Shown: positions 16,875-25,709 of the stretch, in pieces
Numbering within the stretch: the first letter of the stretch is position 1
Layout of the letters: every line of letters begins with the position of its first letter
NCBI GenBank assembly: GCA_021773135.1
Contig: JAJFKP010000012.1
Coordinates: 1 to 64,000, forward strand
Reading direction: 5' to 3'
DNA from: Woeseiaceae bacterium
GTDB lineage: Bacteria; Pseudomonadota; Gammaproteobacteria; Steroidobacterales; Woeseiaceae
DNA length: 64,000 nt
Notes under the pieces: generated by a model
Seen by the model: only the letters and a program-made list of their open reading frames with translations
The model's database searches: none
What the model was told of the DNA's origin: nothing
Translations under genes and position numbers: made by a program

Positions 16875-18176
16875 TCAGATCTTCAGGATCGTCTGTTGCA
16901 CCAGCTGCAGTCCATTGGTCGCCGTCCAGTACCAGACCATGGCAGCCGGAAACGCGTAAAAAAGAACGAAAAAAGCCGCAGCCATCAGGTATAGCTGCGT
17001 TTTTTGTGCCTTAACAACGCTGTTTGGGGCTACCGAGTTGCGGAACGTAAGCGTCGCAAATAGCGTCACCAGCGTCATCAGGACCGGCAGAATATTGATT
17101 GCATCGCCAAGCATTGGAATCGCAACCGGCAGGGAAGCTACAGAGTCCGGATAAGCGAGACTGTCTATCCAAAGGAAACCGGCATCAACCAGTTGCGGCA
17201 TTTCCCCGAGTGCATTAAAAACAGCAATCAGGACCGGTATCTGAATCAGCAGGCCCAACATGGGTGTCAGTGTGAAGAACGGCGTAATACCAAGATCTTT
17301 GTGCACCTGCATGATGCGGTTGTGTGCCTGTTCCCCGGTGTACTGCGCTTTGATTTCGCGGATCTGGGGTTCAAGCCTGCGTTGGTAGGTACCGACTTTG
17401 CGTTGGGCGCGAACCGTCATATAACTCAGCGGAAGTAACAGAACCTTCAGAACAACTGCCAGCAGGACGATAGACCATCCCCAGCCCACTCGTGTTATCT
17501 CTTGAATTGTCTCCAGCACTTTCTCAACCACTTTCGACATCGCGGCAAGCCAGCCCCATAAATGTGAATAGCGGGTGACTTCAAATACGCGTTCTTTCCT
17601 GGCAACAGACTCTTTTTCGCCAAAGATAAAACGGACGTCAGCGTTCGTGCCGGGCGGCCAAACCAATAGCACCCCGCCTTCAGTAACGGACAACGTGGCA
17701 CCTGGTGCCTCAATTCCAAGCACGTTATATCGACCTGTGATCGTCAGCCACGACCCGTCGGTAAAGGTGCGCTTATCCGATGGCGGGTCCAGGTTTCGAT
17801 TCTCATTCAGGACGTTGACTCGGGCACTGCCGTAAAACTCAGCCAGCCCGAAAAATCGATAGCTGTCTGCGGCGATTTGCGCCAGCAAACTTAAGTCGAT
17901 GTGCCGGTTTTCCGCCGGCAATCGGAATTCCACTCGCAGCACGCCGTCTGCACATTGCGATGAAAGTGTTTGGGGAATTGCCTGGCCGGTAGTAATTTGA
18001 AAGCGCAGCGCATCCAGCACGATTGTGCATTCGTGAATCTCAGTTGCTGATTCCTGTGCGCGGCTAATTCCGCCAAAGAGTAAAAGCGCGACCGCCAGGA
18101 GCGCACCAGTGCTGCGCAACACGTTATGCATTCGCCGCTGTTTCGACCCGCTGCCATGCGAAAACGCTTGCGCCAT
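16875..18176 (-). CDS. Divergent YidC/Oxa1 membrane insertase paralogue
   Basis: A 433-aa protein. The N-terminal signal anchor lies at residues 20-40, followed by a periplasmic beta-rich domain of about 170 residues, much shorter and different from the P1 domain of housekeeping YidC. The Oxa1/60KD_IMP core covers residues about 225-430 (VGWGWSIVLLAVVLKVLLLP, LGITPFFTLTPMLGLLIQIP, and WYWTATNGLQLVQQTILK). The groove Arg of the housekeeping enzyme (IIVRG) is replaced by Lys (VVLKV). It is not in the rpmH-rnpA-yidC setting, so it is an accessory copy, probably serving the neighbouring surface genes. An internal ATG at 18131 is an alternative start; the first ATG has a GGGGA element upstream. 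Confidence 0.88.
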   Translation of the reverse strand: MAQAFSHGSGSKQRRMHNVLRSTGALLAVALLLFGGISRAQESATEIHECTIVLDALRFQITTGQAIPQTLSSQCADGVLRVEFRLPAENRHIDLSLLAQIAADSYRFFGLAEFYGSARVNVLNENRNLDPPSDKRTFTDGSWLTITGRYNVLGIEAPGATLSVTEGGVLLVWPPGTNADVRFIFGEKESVARKERVFEVTRYSHLWGWLAAMSKVVEKVLETIQEITRVGWGWSIVLLAVVLKVLLLPLSYMTVRAQRKVGTYQRRLEPQIREIKAQYTGEQAHNRIMQVHKDLGITPFFTLTPMLGLLIQIPVLIAVFNALGEMPQLVDAGFLWIDSLAYPDSVASLPVAIPMLGDAINILPVLMTLVTLFATLTFRNSVAPNSVVKAQKTQLYLMAAAFFVLFYAFPAAMVWYWTATNGLQLVQQTILKI

Positions 18177-18357
18177 GCTTACTGTGTCCCCTTACAGAAT
18201 TCAGGTATCAACGAATTCGTACCCTTCAGCTGCGGCAGGTGACGTCATAGCATTGATATACGCTATTGTAGTGTACGCAGGTCTGACCACAACCGATGTC
18301 CCGGTTGAAAAACCCCAGGCTGCGGCGCAGCCGCGATGAGATTATCTTAACGGCTCG

Positions 18358-19131
18358 TCAAATAACGCCGTCAATTCTGACGTCGATACCATTCGCGTCA
18401 GGCCCTACCCGCGACCGAATGCCATAGATTTCCTCCAGCCGGACCTCGGTCATCGTCTCCCGCGGCGATCCATCGGCGACTATGCGGCCATTTTTCATCC
18501 AGATGAGTCGGTCGGCGATACGCGCCGCCAGGCCAATTTCGTGCAGGACGACCAGTGCACCACCACCATCATTGACGTAGTTCCGGATCAGTTGAGCAAT
18601 TCCCAATTGATGGCGCGGGTCAAGTTCCGCTACCGGCTCATCTGCGATAAGCAGCGGCGTCTGTGCTGCAATCACACGCGCAAAATGCACCCGGGAAAGT
18701 TCTCCTCCGGAGAGGTTGTCGATATGACGATCGACGAGGTGCACAAGATCGCACGCCTCGATCGCAGCCCTTACCGCTGCGCGGTCGACCGGGCCGAGTC
18801 GACCCAGTGTCGCCCCGTGTGCAAACCTGCCCAGCGCGACAATATCCCGGACCGTGTTTGGCCACGCCAGCGGACGGCGCTGCGGCAGGTAGGCTAAGTT
18901 TCTCGCTCTTTCTGCAGGCGACAGGTCCGCAACCGGCGTACCCGCAATGGTCGCTGATCCGGCTACCACCTTCTGCTGCCCAAGCAGCACGCGCAGCATC
19001 GTGGTCTTGCCCGCCCCGTTGGGGCCGAGCACCGCCACGAGTTCACCCGGGCGAAGCGACAGCGATACGTCTTCAAGCAGTGAGGTGTCTCTGGCTCGAA
19101 CTGCAATTTTTTTAGCCACGAGTTCAGTCAT
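18358..19131 (-). CDS. btuD: Vitamin B12 ABC transporter, ATP-binding protein
   Basis: A 257-aa ABC ATPase of the iron-siderophore/haem/B12 type. Walker A GPNGAGKTTMLRVLLG, Q-loop YLPQRRPLAWP, signature NLSGGELSRVHFARV, Walker B LLIADEPVAELD and the H-loop in VVLHEIGLAAR are all intact. It begins five bases after the permease stop and is the last gene of a four-gene operon behind a cobalamin riboswitch, so it should energise B12 uptake by BtuC across the inner membrane. Confidence 0.9.
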   Translation of the reverse strand: MTELVAKKIAVRARDTSLLEDVSLSLRPGELVAVLGPNGAGKTTMLRVLLGQQKVVAGSATIAGTPVADLSPAERARNLAYLPQRRPLAWPNTVRDIVALGRFAHGATLGRLGPVDRAAVRAAIEACDLVHLVDRHIDNLSGGELSRVHFARVIAAQTPLLIADEPVAELDPRHQLGIAQLIRNYVNDGGGALVVLHEIGLAARIADRLIWMKNGRIVADGSPRETMTEVRLEEIYGIRSRVGPDANGIDVRIDGVI

Positions 19132-19136
19132 GCTGT

Positions 19137-20126
19137 TTAGTCATTGATCGTGCGTCGCTGAACAGCGATCCAGATGAAGGCCGGTGCACCAATAAGCGCT
19201 GCAACGACACCGAGTTTCAGCTCGGTGTTGGTCGGCAGCAAGCGCACACCAATATCGGCCAGAACCAGAATCATGCCTGCCAGCAAAGCAGACGGCAGCA
19301 GACTTCTCGCCGGGTCGTAGCCGACGAACGGCCGCACGATGTGAGGTGCGACGATACCCACGAAACCGATCGCTCCGGCAAGCGCGACCGCGGCACCGGT
19401 CGCCAATCCGGCGCCAAGTACGACCGCAATCCGCTGTTTGCGCAAATCCAGCCCGATGCCACTGGCGGCTTCCTCGCCGAGCGTGAGCGCCGACAGGCCG
19501 CGTCGGGTCACAAAGAGGATTATCATTCCGGCCAGTATTAGCGGCGTCGTTATTTTCAAATCGTCGTAACTTCGATTGGCGACAGAGCCCAACAACCAGT
19601 TGATCATGTCAGAAAGTGAAAACGGGTTTGGCGCGAGGTTTAGCAGCAGCGACATCAGCGCCGCCGAAAAACTCGACAACCCAACGCCCAGCAGGATCAG
19701 CGTGACAACCGATCTGATTCGCATTGCCGCAATGGCAAGCAGGCTGGTCGCGCCCAATGCGCCAACAATCGATGCCATGGGCAGAATATAGGCCGACCCG
19801 GCAGCCAGGCCGTAATAAAGTGTAAATGTGGCGGCCAACGCGGCGCTCGCGGTGACGCCGAGCACGCCGGGCTCGGCGAGCGGGTTGCGCAGAAGGCCCT
19901 GCAGGGCCGCACCACTGATGCCCAATGCCGCCCCGACCACGAGCGCTGCCAGCGCACGCGGCAGCCGGATTTCCCAAATGACGATGACGTCGCCGGCAGG
20001 AGCCTGTCCAAGTATCGCCGCCATTACACGCGTGATACTCATCGGAGTCGAACCGAACAAACAGGCAGCCACCAGCGCCAAAACGATGCCGGTTATCAAC
20101 CAACCGTATAGGTAGGCAGTCCTCAT
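19137..20126 (-). CDS. btuC: Vitamin B12 ABC transporter permease (FecCD family)
   Basis: A 329-aa permease with about ten helices. FecCD hallmarks: IRLPRALAALVVGAALGISG, LLRNPLAEPGVLGVTASAAL, and GAIGFVGIVAPHIVRPFVGY, which contains the coupling helix that meets the ATPase. The ATG at 20126 was chosen because it overlaps the btuF stop as ATGA; the open frame runs 48 codons further upstream but those residues do not look like a transporter N-terminus. Operon order btuB-btuF-btuC-btuD. Confidence 0.9.
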   Translation of the reverse strand: MRTAYLYGWLITGIVLALVAACLFGSTPMSITRVMAAILGQAPAGDVIVIWEIRLPRALAALVVGAALGISGAALQGLLRNPLAEPGVLGVTASAALAATFTLYYGLAAGSAYILPMASIVGALGATSLLAIAAMRIRSVVTLILLGVGLSSFSAALMSLLLNLAPNPFSLSDMINWLLGSVANRSYDDLKITTPLILAGMIILFVTRRGLSALTLGEEAASGIGLDLRKQRIAVVLGAGLATGAAVALAGAIGFVGIVAPHIVRPFVGYDPARSLLPSALLAGMILVLADIGVRLLPTNTELKLGVVAALIGAPAFIWIAVQRRTIND

Positions 20127-20974
20127 TGTACGTCGTTCCCGGACGATGCCAGCGCTTCCACCGCATCGACCAGGAACCAGCCGCCGCAGGAAGTCCAGGC
20201 TCCCTCCAGCACGACAATCGGCAACTCCCGCAGCTGACGCTGTGCCAGCGGGTGGCGCATCGAGCTCCACAGCGCCGCTTTGTCGACATTGTCGTCGAAA
20301 TAGGCCGCAGCCACCGCGTCGGGTCGATCATAGGCGAGCCGCTCGAGAGGAATCGAATGCCAACCCGGGCGCTGCTCATAGTTGTCCAGTCCGGCAGCCA
20401 GCAGCATCTCGTGCACGAGCGTACCGGGCCCGCTGGTGGCGCCACCCGATGTCATGTACAAAACGTTTTGTTTCGTCGCCGACTGACGAATGGCACCCAG
20501 CCTGGCATTCATATCACGAACGATGGCGTGGCCCTGTTCGGGCACATTAAGCCGCTCGGCAATCGTCACTATCGATTGGCGAATATCCTCAAAATTGCCG
20601 GCATAAGGAATCTGCAGCACCGCTATGCCAGCCCGGTCGAATAGTGCCGTGGCCTGCGGCCCGCCACCGTAGGACCGCACCACAAGATCGGGCTGGATCG
20701 CCAATACATCTTCGGCAAGCGGCCGAATGCGGCGCACACCGACTGCCGCGTCGCGCATGTACGAATAACTTTCTGCCGCATCGGGCGACACCGCGAGTAT
20801 GCGGTGGCGTGGCAGCAGCTTTAGCACGAATTGATCGGCACAATAGTCGAGGCTAACGACCCTTGCAGCGGGTTCGTCAGCTGCGATGGCCGGACCGGCA
20901 CCGAACGCCGCCAGGCCGAAGAGACATGTCAGCAGGAATCGGGACACGATTGCGTCAAAACCTGAATTGCGCAC
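20123..20974 (-). CDS. btuF: Periplasmic vitamin B12-binding protein
   Basis: A 283-aa class III (helical backbone) binding protein with a signal peptide (FLLTCLFGLAAFGAGPAIA). RVVSLDYCADQFVLKLLP is the standard opening strand, and EDVLAIQPDLVVRSYGGGPQ the ligand-cleft region of PeripBP_2 proteins. The GTG at 20974 overlaps the btuB end by 20 bp; a second in-frame GTG at 20947, after the btuB stop, gives a more compact signal peptide and may be the true start. It delivers cobalamin from BtuB to BtuC/BtuD. Confidence 0.88.
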   Translation of the reverse strand: MRNSGFDAIVSRFLLTCLFGLAAFGAGPAIAADEPAARVVSLDYCADQFVLKLLPRHRILAVSPDAAESYSYMRDAAVGVRRIRPLAEDVLAIQPDLVVRSYGGGPQATALFDRAGIAVLQIPYAGNFEDIRQSIVTIAERLNVPEQGHAIVRDMNARLGAIRQSATKQNVLYMTSGGATSGPGTLVHEMLLAAGLDNYEQRPGWHSIPLERLAYDRPDAVAAAYFDDNVDKAALWSSMRHPLAQRQLRELPIVVLEGAWTSCGGWFLVDAVEALASSGNDVQ

Positions 20975-22793
20975 CTACGTGCCCGGAAACACCCGGAGTA
21001 CCGTAACCAAGCACCTGCTGATAGTCCTGATCGAACAGATTCTCGATGCGTCCATACAGCTCCATTTGTTCGCTCAGCTGGTAGCGACCGGCAACGTCTA
21101 CGCGAGTCCAAGGGCTCACAGTGCCATTGGCATCTTCTTCGCTGCCGTTGTAACGCAAAGCGATATTGCCTGAAAACACACCGCCGGGGTTGAGCGCGAG
21201 CGCCACATTTCCGGAGTGTTCCGGTACCCGTGGCAGCCGGGCGCCACTTTGATCTGTTGTGTCAATATTAGTGTAGTTTGCCGTGACCCGGGCATACTCA
21301 GATAAGCGCAAGCCGGCCGCAATTTCAAAACCCGTCGAGTTCGCCGAGGCAATGTTCTCGTAGGTGCCGTTGTCAAAGGAGAAGGTTATAAGATCCGTCG
21401 TATCCTGATTGAAATATGTCAGGCCGACCTCACCGCGATTATCGGCGGTGCGAATCACAACGCCAACATCAAAAGCATCAGAAACTTCCGGCCGCAGGCC
21501 CGGATTCGGTTCGGTGCCGCCACAGCAGAAAAATGTTGTCTGAAAAAGTGTGGGTGCCTTGAAGCCTTCCCCCCAGCTGGCGCTTATCGTTACCTGATCA
21601 TGGGGATTGTAGGCAACTGCCAGACGTCCCGTGGTTTCCGCACCGAAGCGTGCATGGTCATCGCGCCGCAGCCCGGCCGTAAGTGTCAGCGAATCCAGAG
21701 GCTGCAATTCGTACAACGCAAACAGACCATCGATCGACGCGTCGTTAGTGCCGCTCTCTGTTTCTTCTCTTTCGGCACCTATCACCAGGCGGTTCCGCTG
21801 GTTAAGCAGCAGGTTTCCCTGATAGCGAAAAGTCGCTCTCTCGCCTTCGCTTTGAAACGCCGGCAGGCCATTGGAGAAATTCTCGCGTTCAATGTCGGCG
21901 ACGCCTATTAGCAAAAGATTGTCGAGCCTGCCAGCAAACATTGGCAGCTGCAGCTTAAGGTTTGCTGTTAGCTCTTTGGTCTTGCTTGACTCATTGCCGT
22001 CTCCGATATTGCCTTCGGCCCCAAAGGAGAAACTGTCGAAATCCAGATCGGCTTCAGTCCAGAGAAGTGACGCCTCGAGACGCGCATCGGCTGGCAAAAT
22101 CAGGCCGCCAACCGCGCTGACGGTGGCGGAATCATAGCCGTCTTTTTCGGCGTTGCCGTTTCGCTCATCGGCTTTGGATATCCCCTCCACTGAACTGCCT
22201 GTCACCGTAAGGCGAAAATCATAGCGGTCATGTGCGCCATTGACCGCTGCACCACCACGAAATGCGCCAAAAGACCCCCCTTGTGCAAATGCGTTGCCGC
22301 CGAATCCCGTTGCAGGTCGCTTCGTAATGATATTGACAACGCCACCAATCGCATCCGTTCCCCACAGCGTCGATTGGGGGCCTTTCAGGATCTCAATGCG
22401 GTCCACATTCGCCGGATCCAGTCTCGCAAAGTCGAACCCACCGCCAGGAGACGATGGATCATTGACTACAACGCCATCAATAACGACCAGGGTTTGCTCG
22501 CTTGCTGCGCCGCGAATGCGCACGCTGGCAAACCCGCCAAAATTACCACTTTGGGTTACGGTTACGCCGGGCGCCGTGGCAATTGCATCGACGATGAAAT
22601 CGACGCCAAGCGCCTCGATGTCATCGGCACTGATCACCACGACGCTGGATCCGACATCGGTTTCCGGTTGCGGCAAGCGCGTGCCATACACGACGATGTC
22701 ATCCGCGCTGTTTTCGACATCCGCGCCTTGAGCAATAGCCTGTACGGGCACGATCAGGCTGGCGATAGACCACCACACAGCATTTCTTTGCAT
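20955..22793 (-). CDS. btuB: TonB-dependent outer-membrane cobalamin receptor
   Basis: A 612-aa outer-membrane barrel. After the signal peptide (WSIASLIVPVQAIAQG) there is a TonB-box-like acidic stretch (ADDIVVYGTR), then the plug (VVVISADDIEALGVDFIVDA, IRGAASEQTLVVIDGVVVND, and IEILKGPQSTLWGTDAIGGV). The rest is a beta-barrel ending in the C-terminal aromatic signature VGAQFRF. The ATG at 22793 is preferred over one at 22856 because of the AGGGGA ribosome site just upstream. The riboswitch about 160 bases upstream and the btuFCD genes downstream settle the substrate as cobalamin or a corrinoid. Confidence 0.93.
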   Translation of the reverse strand: MQRNAVWWSIASLIVPVQAIAQGADVENSADDIVVYGTRLPQPETDVGSSVVVISADDIEALGVDFIVDAIATAPGVTVTQSGNFGGFASVRIRGAASEQTLVVIDGVVVNDPSSPGGGFDFARLDPANVDRIEILKGPQSTLWGTDAIGGVVNIITKRPATGFGGNAFAQGGSFGAFRGGAAVNGAHDRYDFRLTVTGSSVEGISKADERNGNAEKDGYDSATVSAVGGLILPADARLEASLLWTEADLDFDSFSFGAEGNIGDGNESSKTKELTANLKLQLPMFAGRLDNLLLIGVADIERENFSNGLPAFQSEGERATFRYQGNLLLNQRNRLVIGAEREETESGTNDASIDGLFALYELQPLDSLTLTAGLRRDDHARFGAETTGRLAVAYNPHDQVTISASWGEGFKAPTLFQTTFFCCGGTEPNPGLRPEVSDAFDVGVVIRTADNRGEVGLTYFNQDTTDLITFSFDNGTYENIASANSTGFEIAAGLRLSEYARVTANYTNIDTTDQSGARLPRVPEHSGNVALALNPGGVFSGNIALRYNGSEEDANGTVSPWTRVDVAGRYQLSEQMELYGRIENLFDQDYQQVLGYGTPGVSGHVGAQFRF

Positions 22794-22949
22794 ATATTTT
22801 CCCCTGCGATTCCAACCGTCGAGTCTGGTCACGCTGGTAACGACATTTTTCGGCATCGCTGACAGGCAGCGCGACGGGCCGATGTGTTGTCGTTACACGG
22901 GAACTCTTTATCCGGCTCTGACGGTTAACCCGACCTCGAGCGAACGACA

Positions 22950-23125
22950 CGACGGCAGGTTTCCTGGCTTGCTGATCAAAATTGCTGGCCGCCTTCCCAG
23001 GACCATTAGGTCCTAGTGGCTCGACTGGCCAGCAACTCCCAGCTTACAGTTGCGGGTACAACTCCGGATTCGCACCGGATTCCCTCTTAGCTCCGAATTG
23101 GCAGAGCACCATCTGCGGGTCAAGT
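22950..23125 (-). ncRNA. Cobalamin riboswitch
   Basis: Read on the minus strand, all conserved blocks occur in order: AGAGGGAATCCGGTGCGAAT, CCGGAGTTGTACCCGCAACT followed by GTAAGCTGGGAG, GAGCCACT, GGGAAGGC, and finally AGCAAGCCAGGAAACCTGCC (the B12 box). It lies in the leader of btuB (start 22793) and should lower expression of the uptake operon when adenosylcobalamin is plentiful. The boundaries are approximate because P1 is not resolved by eye. Confidence 0.95.
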
Positions 23126-23250
23126 TAGTCGCTGGGCAGCTAGGTGTCAATTTCCGCGCATGCACGCGGAAGCGAATTCGCATGCCGGCTGGATGCCAGG
23201 CGCGGCCAACGACCCGCCGCGAAAACTAAACGGTGATTTCCGCGCAACCG

Positions 23251-23278
23251 GCTTCGATCCAGGCAACGCCTGTGAAGC
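23251..23278. other. Two-tier hairpin upstream of the metY promoter
   Basis: GCTTC (23251-23255) pairs with GAAGC (23274-23278) and encloses a second stem, CAGGC-AAC-GCCTG. It ends eight bases before the -35 box of the next gene's promoter, so it would not be in that transcript; it could be an operator or part of an unseen RNA. No T-run follows it, so it is not a typical terminator. Confidence 0.35.
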
Positions 23279-23286
23279 AGCGAAGG

Positions 23287-23315
23287 TTGCAAGAGTTCGT
23301 GCACGGGGTTATAAC
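23287..23315 (+). promoter_or_regulatory. Sigma-70-type promoter of O-acetylhomoserine sulfhydrylase
   Basis: TTGCAA at 23287-23292 and TATAAC at 23310-23315, with an ideal 17-bp spacer. The ATG of the gene is at 23387, leaving a leader of about 65 bases that ends in an AGGAA ribosome site. Confidence 0.6.
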
Positions 23316-23386
23316 AAAATGCTCACGCCGGCAGCGACAATGAGACGTCAAGCCGGCCGCTCGCCGACTTTTTCCAGGAACCTTTT

Positions 23387-24661
23387 ATGAAAAACGAGAC
23401 GCTGGCAATACATGCTGGTTTCAAATCAGACCCGACAACGAAAGCCGTAGCGGTCCCGATATATCAGACTGTTGCCTACGAATTCGAAAGTGCGCAGCAC
23501 GGCGCGGATCTTTTCAATCTCGCGGTCGAAGGCAACATTTATTCACGAATCATGAATCCAACGCTGGATGTGCTGGAAAAACGGTCGGCGGAACTCGAGG
23601 GTGGCATTGCAGGCCTGTGTGTCAGTTCCGGCAGCGCAGCAATCAACTATGCAATTTTGAATATTGCTGAACAAGGCAACAATATCGTCACTGTGCCGCT
23701 GTTATACGGCGGCACGTATACATTGTTTAAGCATATGCTGCCGAAACTGGGCATCGACGTCCGCTTTGCGGCTAACGACTCGGTCGACGCAATGCGACAA
23801 CTGATTGACGGGAAAACCACGGCCGTGTTCTGCGAATCGATTGGCAATCCGGCCGGTAATATCGTCGATATCGAGGCGCTCGCACAGATGGCCCATGAAC
23901 ACGGCGTACCACTTATCGTGGATAACACCGTCGCAACGCCGGCGCTCACAAAACCAATCAGCTGGGGTGCGGACATCGTGGTCAATTCCATGACCAAGTA
24001 CATGGGCGGCCACGGTAATTCGCTTGGCGGTGTAATCGTAGACGGCGGCAATTTCCCCTGGACCGACTATGCCGAGAAATTCCACATGCTCACAGAGCCG
24101 GAAGCGTCTTACCACGGCGTGGTCTACACGGAGGCGCTGGGACCCGCCGCCTACATCGGTCGTGCAAGAACCGTCCCGCTGCGCAACACGGGGTCTGCTC
24201 TGAGCGCCATGAATGCATTTTTGATTTTGCAGGGCCTGTCGACTCTCCCCTTGCGCATGGAGCGTCATTGCGAGAACGCGATCGCCGTGGCACGCCACCT
24301 TGATGCTCACTCAGGGGTTAGCTGGGTGAATTATGCGGGGTTACCGGAGTCGCCCTATTATGCACTGGCGCAGAAATATACTGATGGCAAGCCGTCAGCA
24401 CTCCTGACGTTCGGCATCAAGGGCGGCTTTGATGCAGGTGTCAAGTTCTACGATGCGCTGGAGATGTTTGTTCGTCTCGTCAACATAGGGGACGTCAAAT
24501 CCCTCGCCGCCCATCCGGCCTCAACCACCCATCGACAGCTCTCGGACACGGAACTCAAAACGGCTGGCGTAACACCCGATATGATTCGGCTGTGCGTTGG
24601 CATCGAGCACATTGACGACATACTGGCCGATCTCGACCAGGCGCTGGCCGCTGCCGCGTAA
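23387..24661 (+). CDS. metY: O-acetylhomoserine aminocarboxypropyltransferase (sulfhydrylase)
   Basis: A 424-aa gamma-family PLP enzyme that condenses O-acetylhomoserine with sulfide or methanethiol to give homocysteine or methionine in the cytoplasm. The start (ETLAIHAGF, then AVAVPIYQTVAYEFES), YSRIMNPTLDVLEKRSAELE, and the lysine in VVNSMTKYMGGHGNSLGGVI are typical. The extra insertion around EASYHGVVYTEALGPAAYIG and the tail IGDVKSLAAHPASTTHRQLS separate MetY from cystathionine lyases, which are about 25 residues shorter. An AGGAA site lies six bases before the ATG. It is a monocistron or is followed by the secreted-protein gene 10 bp downstream. Confidence 0.92.
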   Translation: MKNETLAIHAGFKSDPTTKAVAVPIYQTVAYEFESAQHGADLFNLAVEGNIYSRIMNPTLDVLEKRSAELEGGIAGLCVSSGSAAINYAILNIAEQGNNIVTVPLLYGGTYTLFKHMLPKLGIDVRFAANDSVDAMRQLIDGKTTAVFCESIGNPAGNIVDIEALAQMAHEHGVPLIVDNTVATPALTKPISWGADIVVNSMTKYMGGHGNSLGGVIVDGGNFPWTDYAEKFHMLTEPEASYHGVVYTEALGPAAYIGRARTVPLRNTGSALSAMNAFLILQGLSTLPLRMERHCENAIAVARHLDAHSGVSWVNYAGLPESPYYALAQKYTDGKPSALLTFGIKGGFDAGVKFYDALEMFVRLVNIGDVKSLAAHPASTTHRQLSDTELKTAGVTPDMIRLCVGIEHIDDILADLDQALAAAA

Positions 24662-24671
24662 TGCCACCGCT

Positions 24672-25550
24672 ATGCGTCTTGCACCTGCAGGCCTCTCGAT
24701 TCTCGTAGCCCTTGCGCCGCAATGCTATGCGCAGGAGCAGCACGCAGACTACGTGGTACTGGGCAAATCCATTAACCACCGCCAGTCTATGGCAGGTGAC
24801 CTGAATCTGCTGAACAGCGTGTTTTTTGCAGAGATTTTTCTGACCAAAGATGGCCAGGTTACGAACGGCTACCTGCAGGGCCCTGGCGACGCCGCGGTCG
24901 GGCTGCGCTTTCCGGAGGGCAAGATTCAGTTTCTGGCCGGCACGCGCCAGTACAGCATCGAGGCGCTGACAGAGCATTATCCGGATACGACCTATCATTT
25001 TAATTTCGATACGCCCGACGGCAATGTGCGTGGCTTGCCAGCCACATTCCGGCGCGATGAAGGGGAAATGCGTAATCCCGGACCGATAGAGATTTATCTT
25101 TATCAGAATGGCGCGACAGCAGATCCTGCGGCAATTGATCCTGACCATGACCTTGTCGTCCGCTGGAGCAAATTTGCCAAAGGATCGGCCGATCCACGCG
25201 GCACCATTGACGATATGATTTACGTCATTGTGGGTGATTGCATGGGCAATGAAATCGAGCACAGCGGTCACGCCATAAGCAACCCTGACGCACTGACCTA
25301 TGCGGCCAGTGAATTTGTCATTCCGGCTGCGAAACTGCACGCAGGGCAGCCTTTTCAACTCGAAGTAGAACATTCAAATATGGACACGGATGTCTGGAAC
25401 AACATTGAGATTATCGTCACCTATGCGGCAACCTCATTTCTGGATGTGCAGGCAACGGGCACCGATGCGCAGGCCCGGGGCTGTCCGGCGACGCCCTATG
25501 CGATGGATGGCGGCCAGACAGATCGAGAGCCGCCTCCAGCTGCCAATTAG
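24672..25550 (+). CDS. Secreted protein of unknown function
   Basis: A 292-aa product from the ATG at 24672, which gives a clean signal peptide (MRLAPAGLSILVALAPQCYA, cleaved before QEQ). The frame also opens further upstream inside metY. The mature part has no membrane helices and looks beta-rich, with two Cys (VGDCMGNE and ARGCPATP) that could form a disulfide. I recognise no family. It is 10 bp downstream of metY and may be co-transcribed, though a functional link is not evident. Confidence 0.65.
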   Translation: MRLAPAGLSILVALAPQCYAQEQHADYVVLGKSINHRQSMAGDLNLLNSVFFAEIFLTKDGQVTNGYLQGPGDAAVGLRFPEGKIQFLAGTRQYSIEALTEHYPDTTYHFNFDTPDGNVRGLPATFRRDEGEMRNPGPIEIYLYQNGATADPAAIDPDHDLVVRWSKFAKGSADPRGTIDDMIYVIVGDCMGNEIEHSGHAISNPDALTYAASEFVIPAAKLHAGQPFQLEVEHSNMDTDVWNNIEIIVTYAATSFLDVQATGTDAQARGCPATPYAMDGGQTDREPPPAAN

Positions 25551-25709
25551 AATTGTAATTCCGCACATGCAAGGCGCACAAAACATTTCGCGCCGCTAAA
25601 CCTTTTCGCTGCCTCTCGCATCCAAGTTAATACCAATATCGCTCTCCCGGCCAGGATAGCTCGATGCTGTGGCTGGGTGAGTGCCGGGTACACGAAGGGG
25701 AATTCGCGG

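Noticed and set aside
22230-22862. A 210-codon open frame on the plus strand
   Set aside because: It is antisense to the btuB plug region; the btuB frame carries the real conserved motifs.
23221-23386. SAM-II riboswitch before metY, suggested by GGTGATTT at 23232
   Set aside because: The later conserved blocks (TTAAA and GCTAAA) are missing, and the site lies upstream of the best promoter, so it would not be transcribed with the gene.
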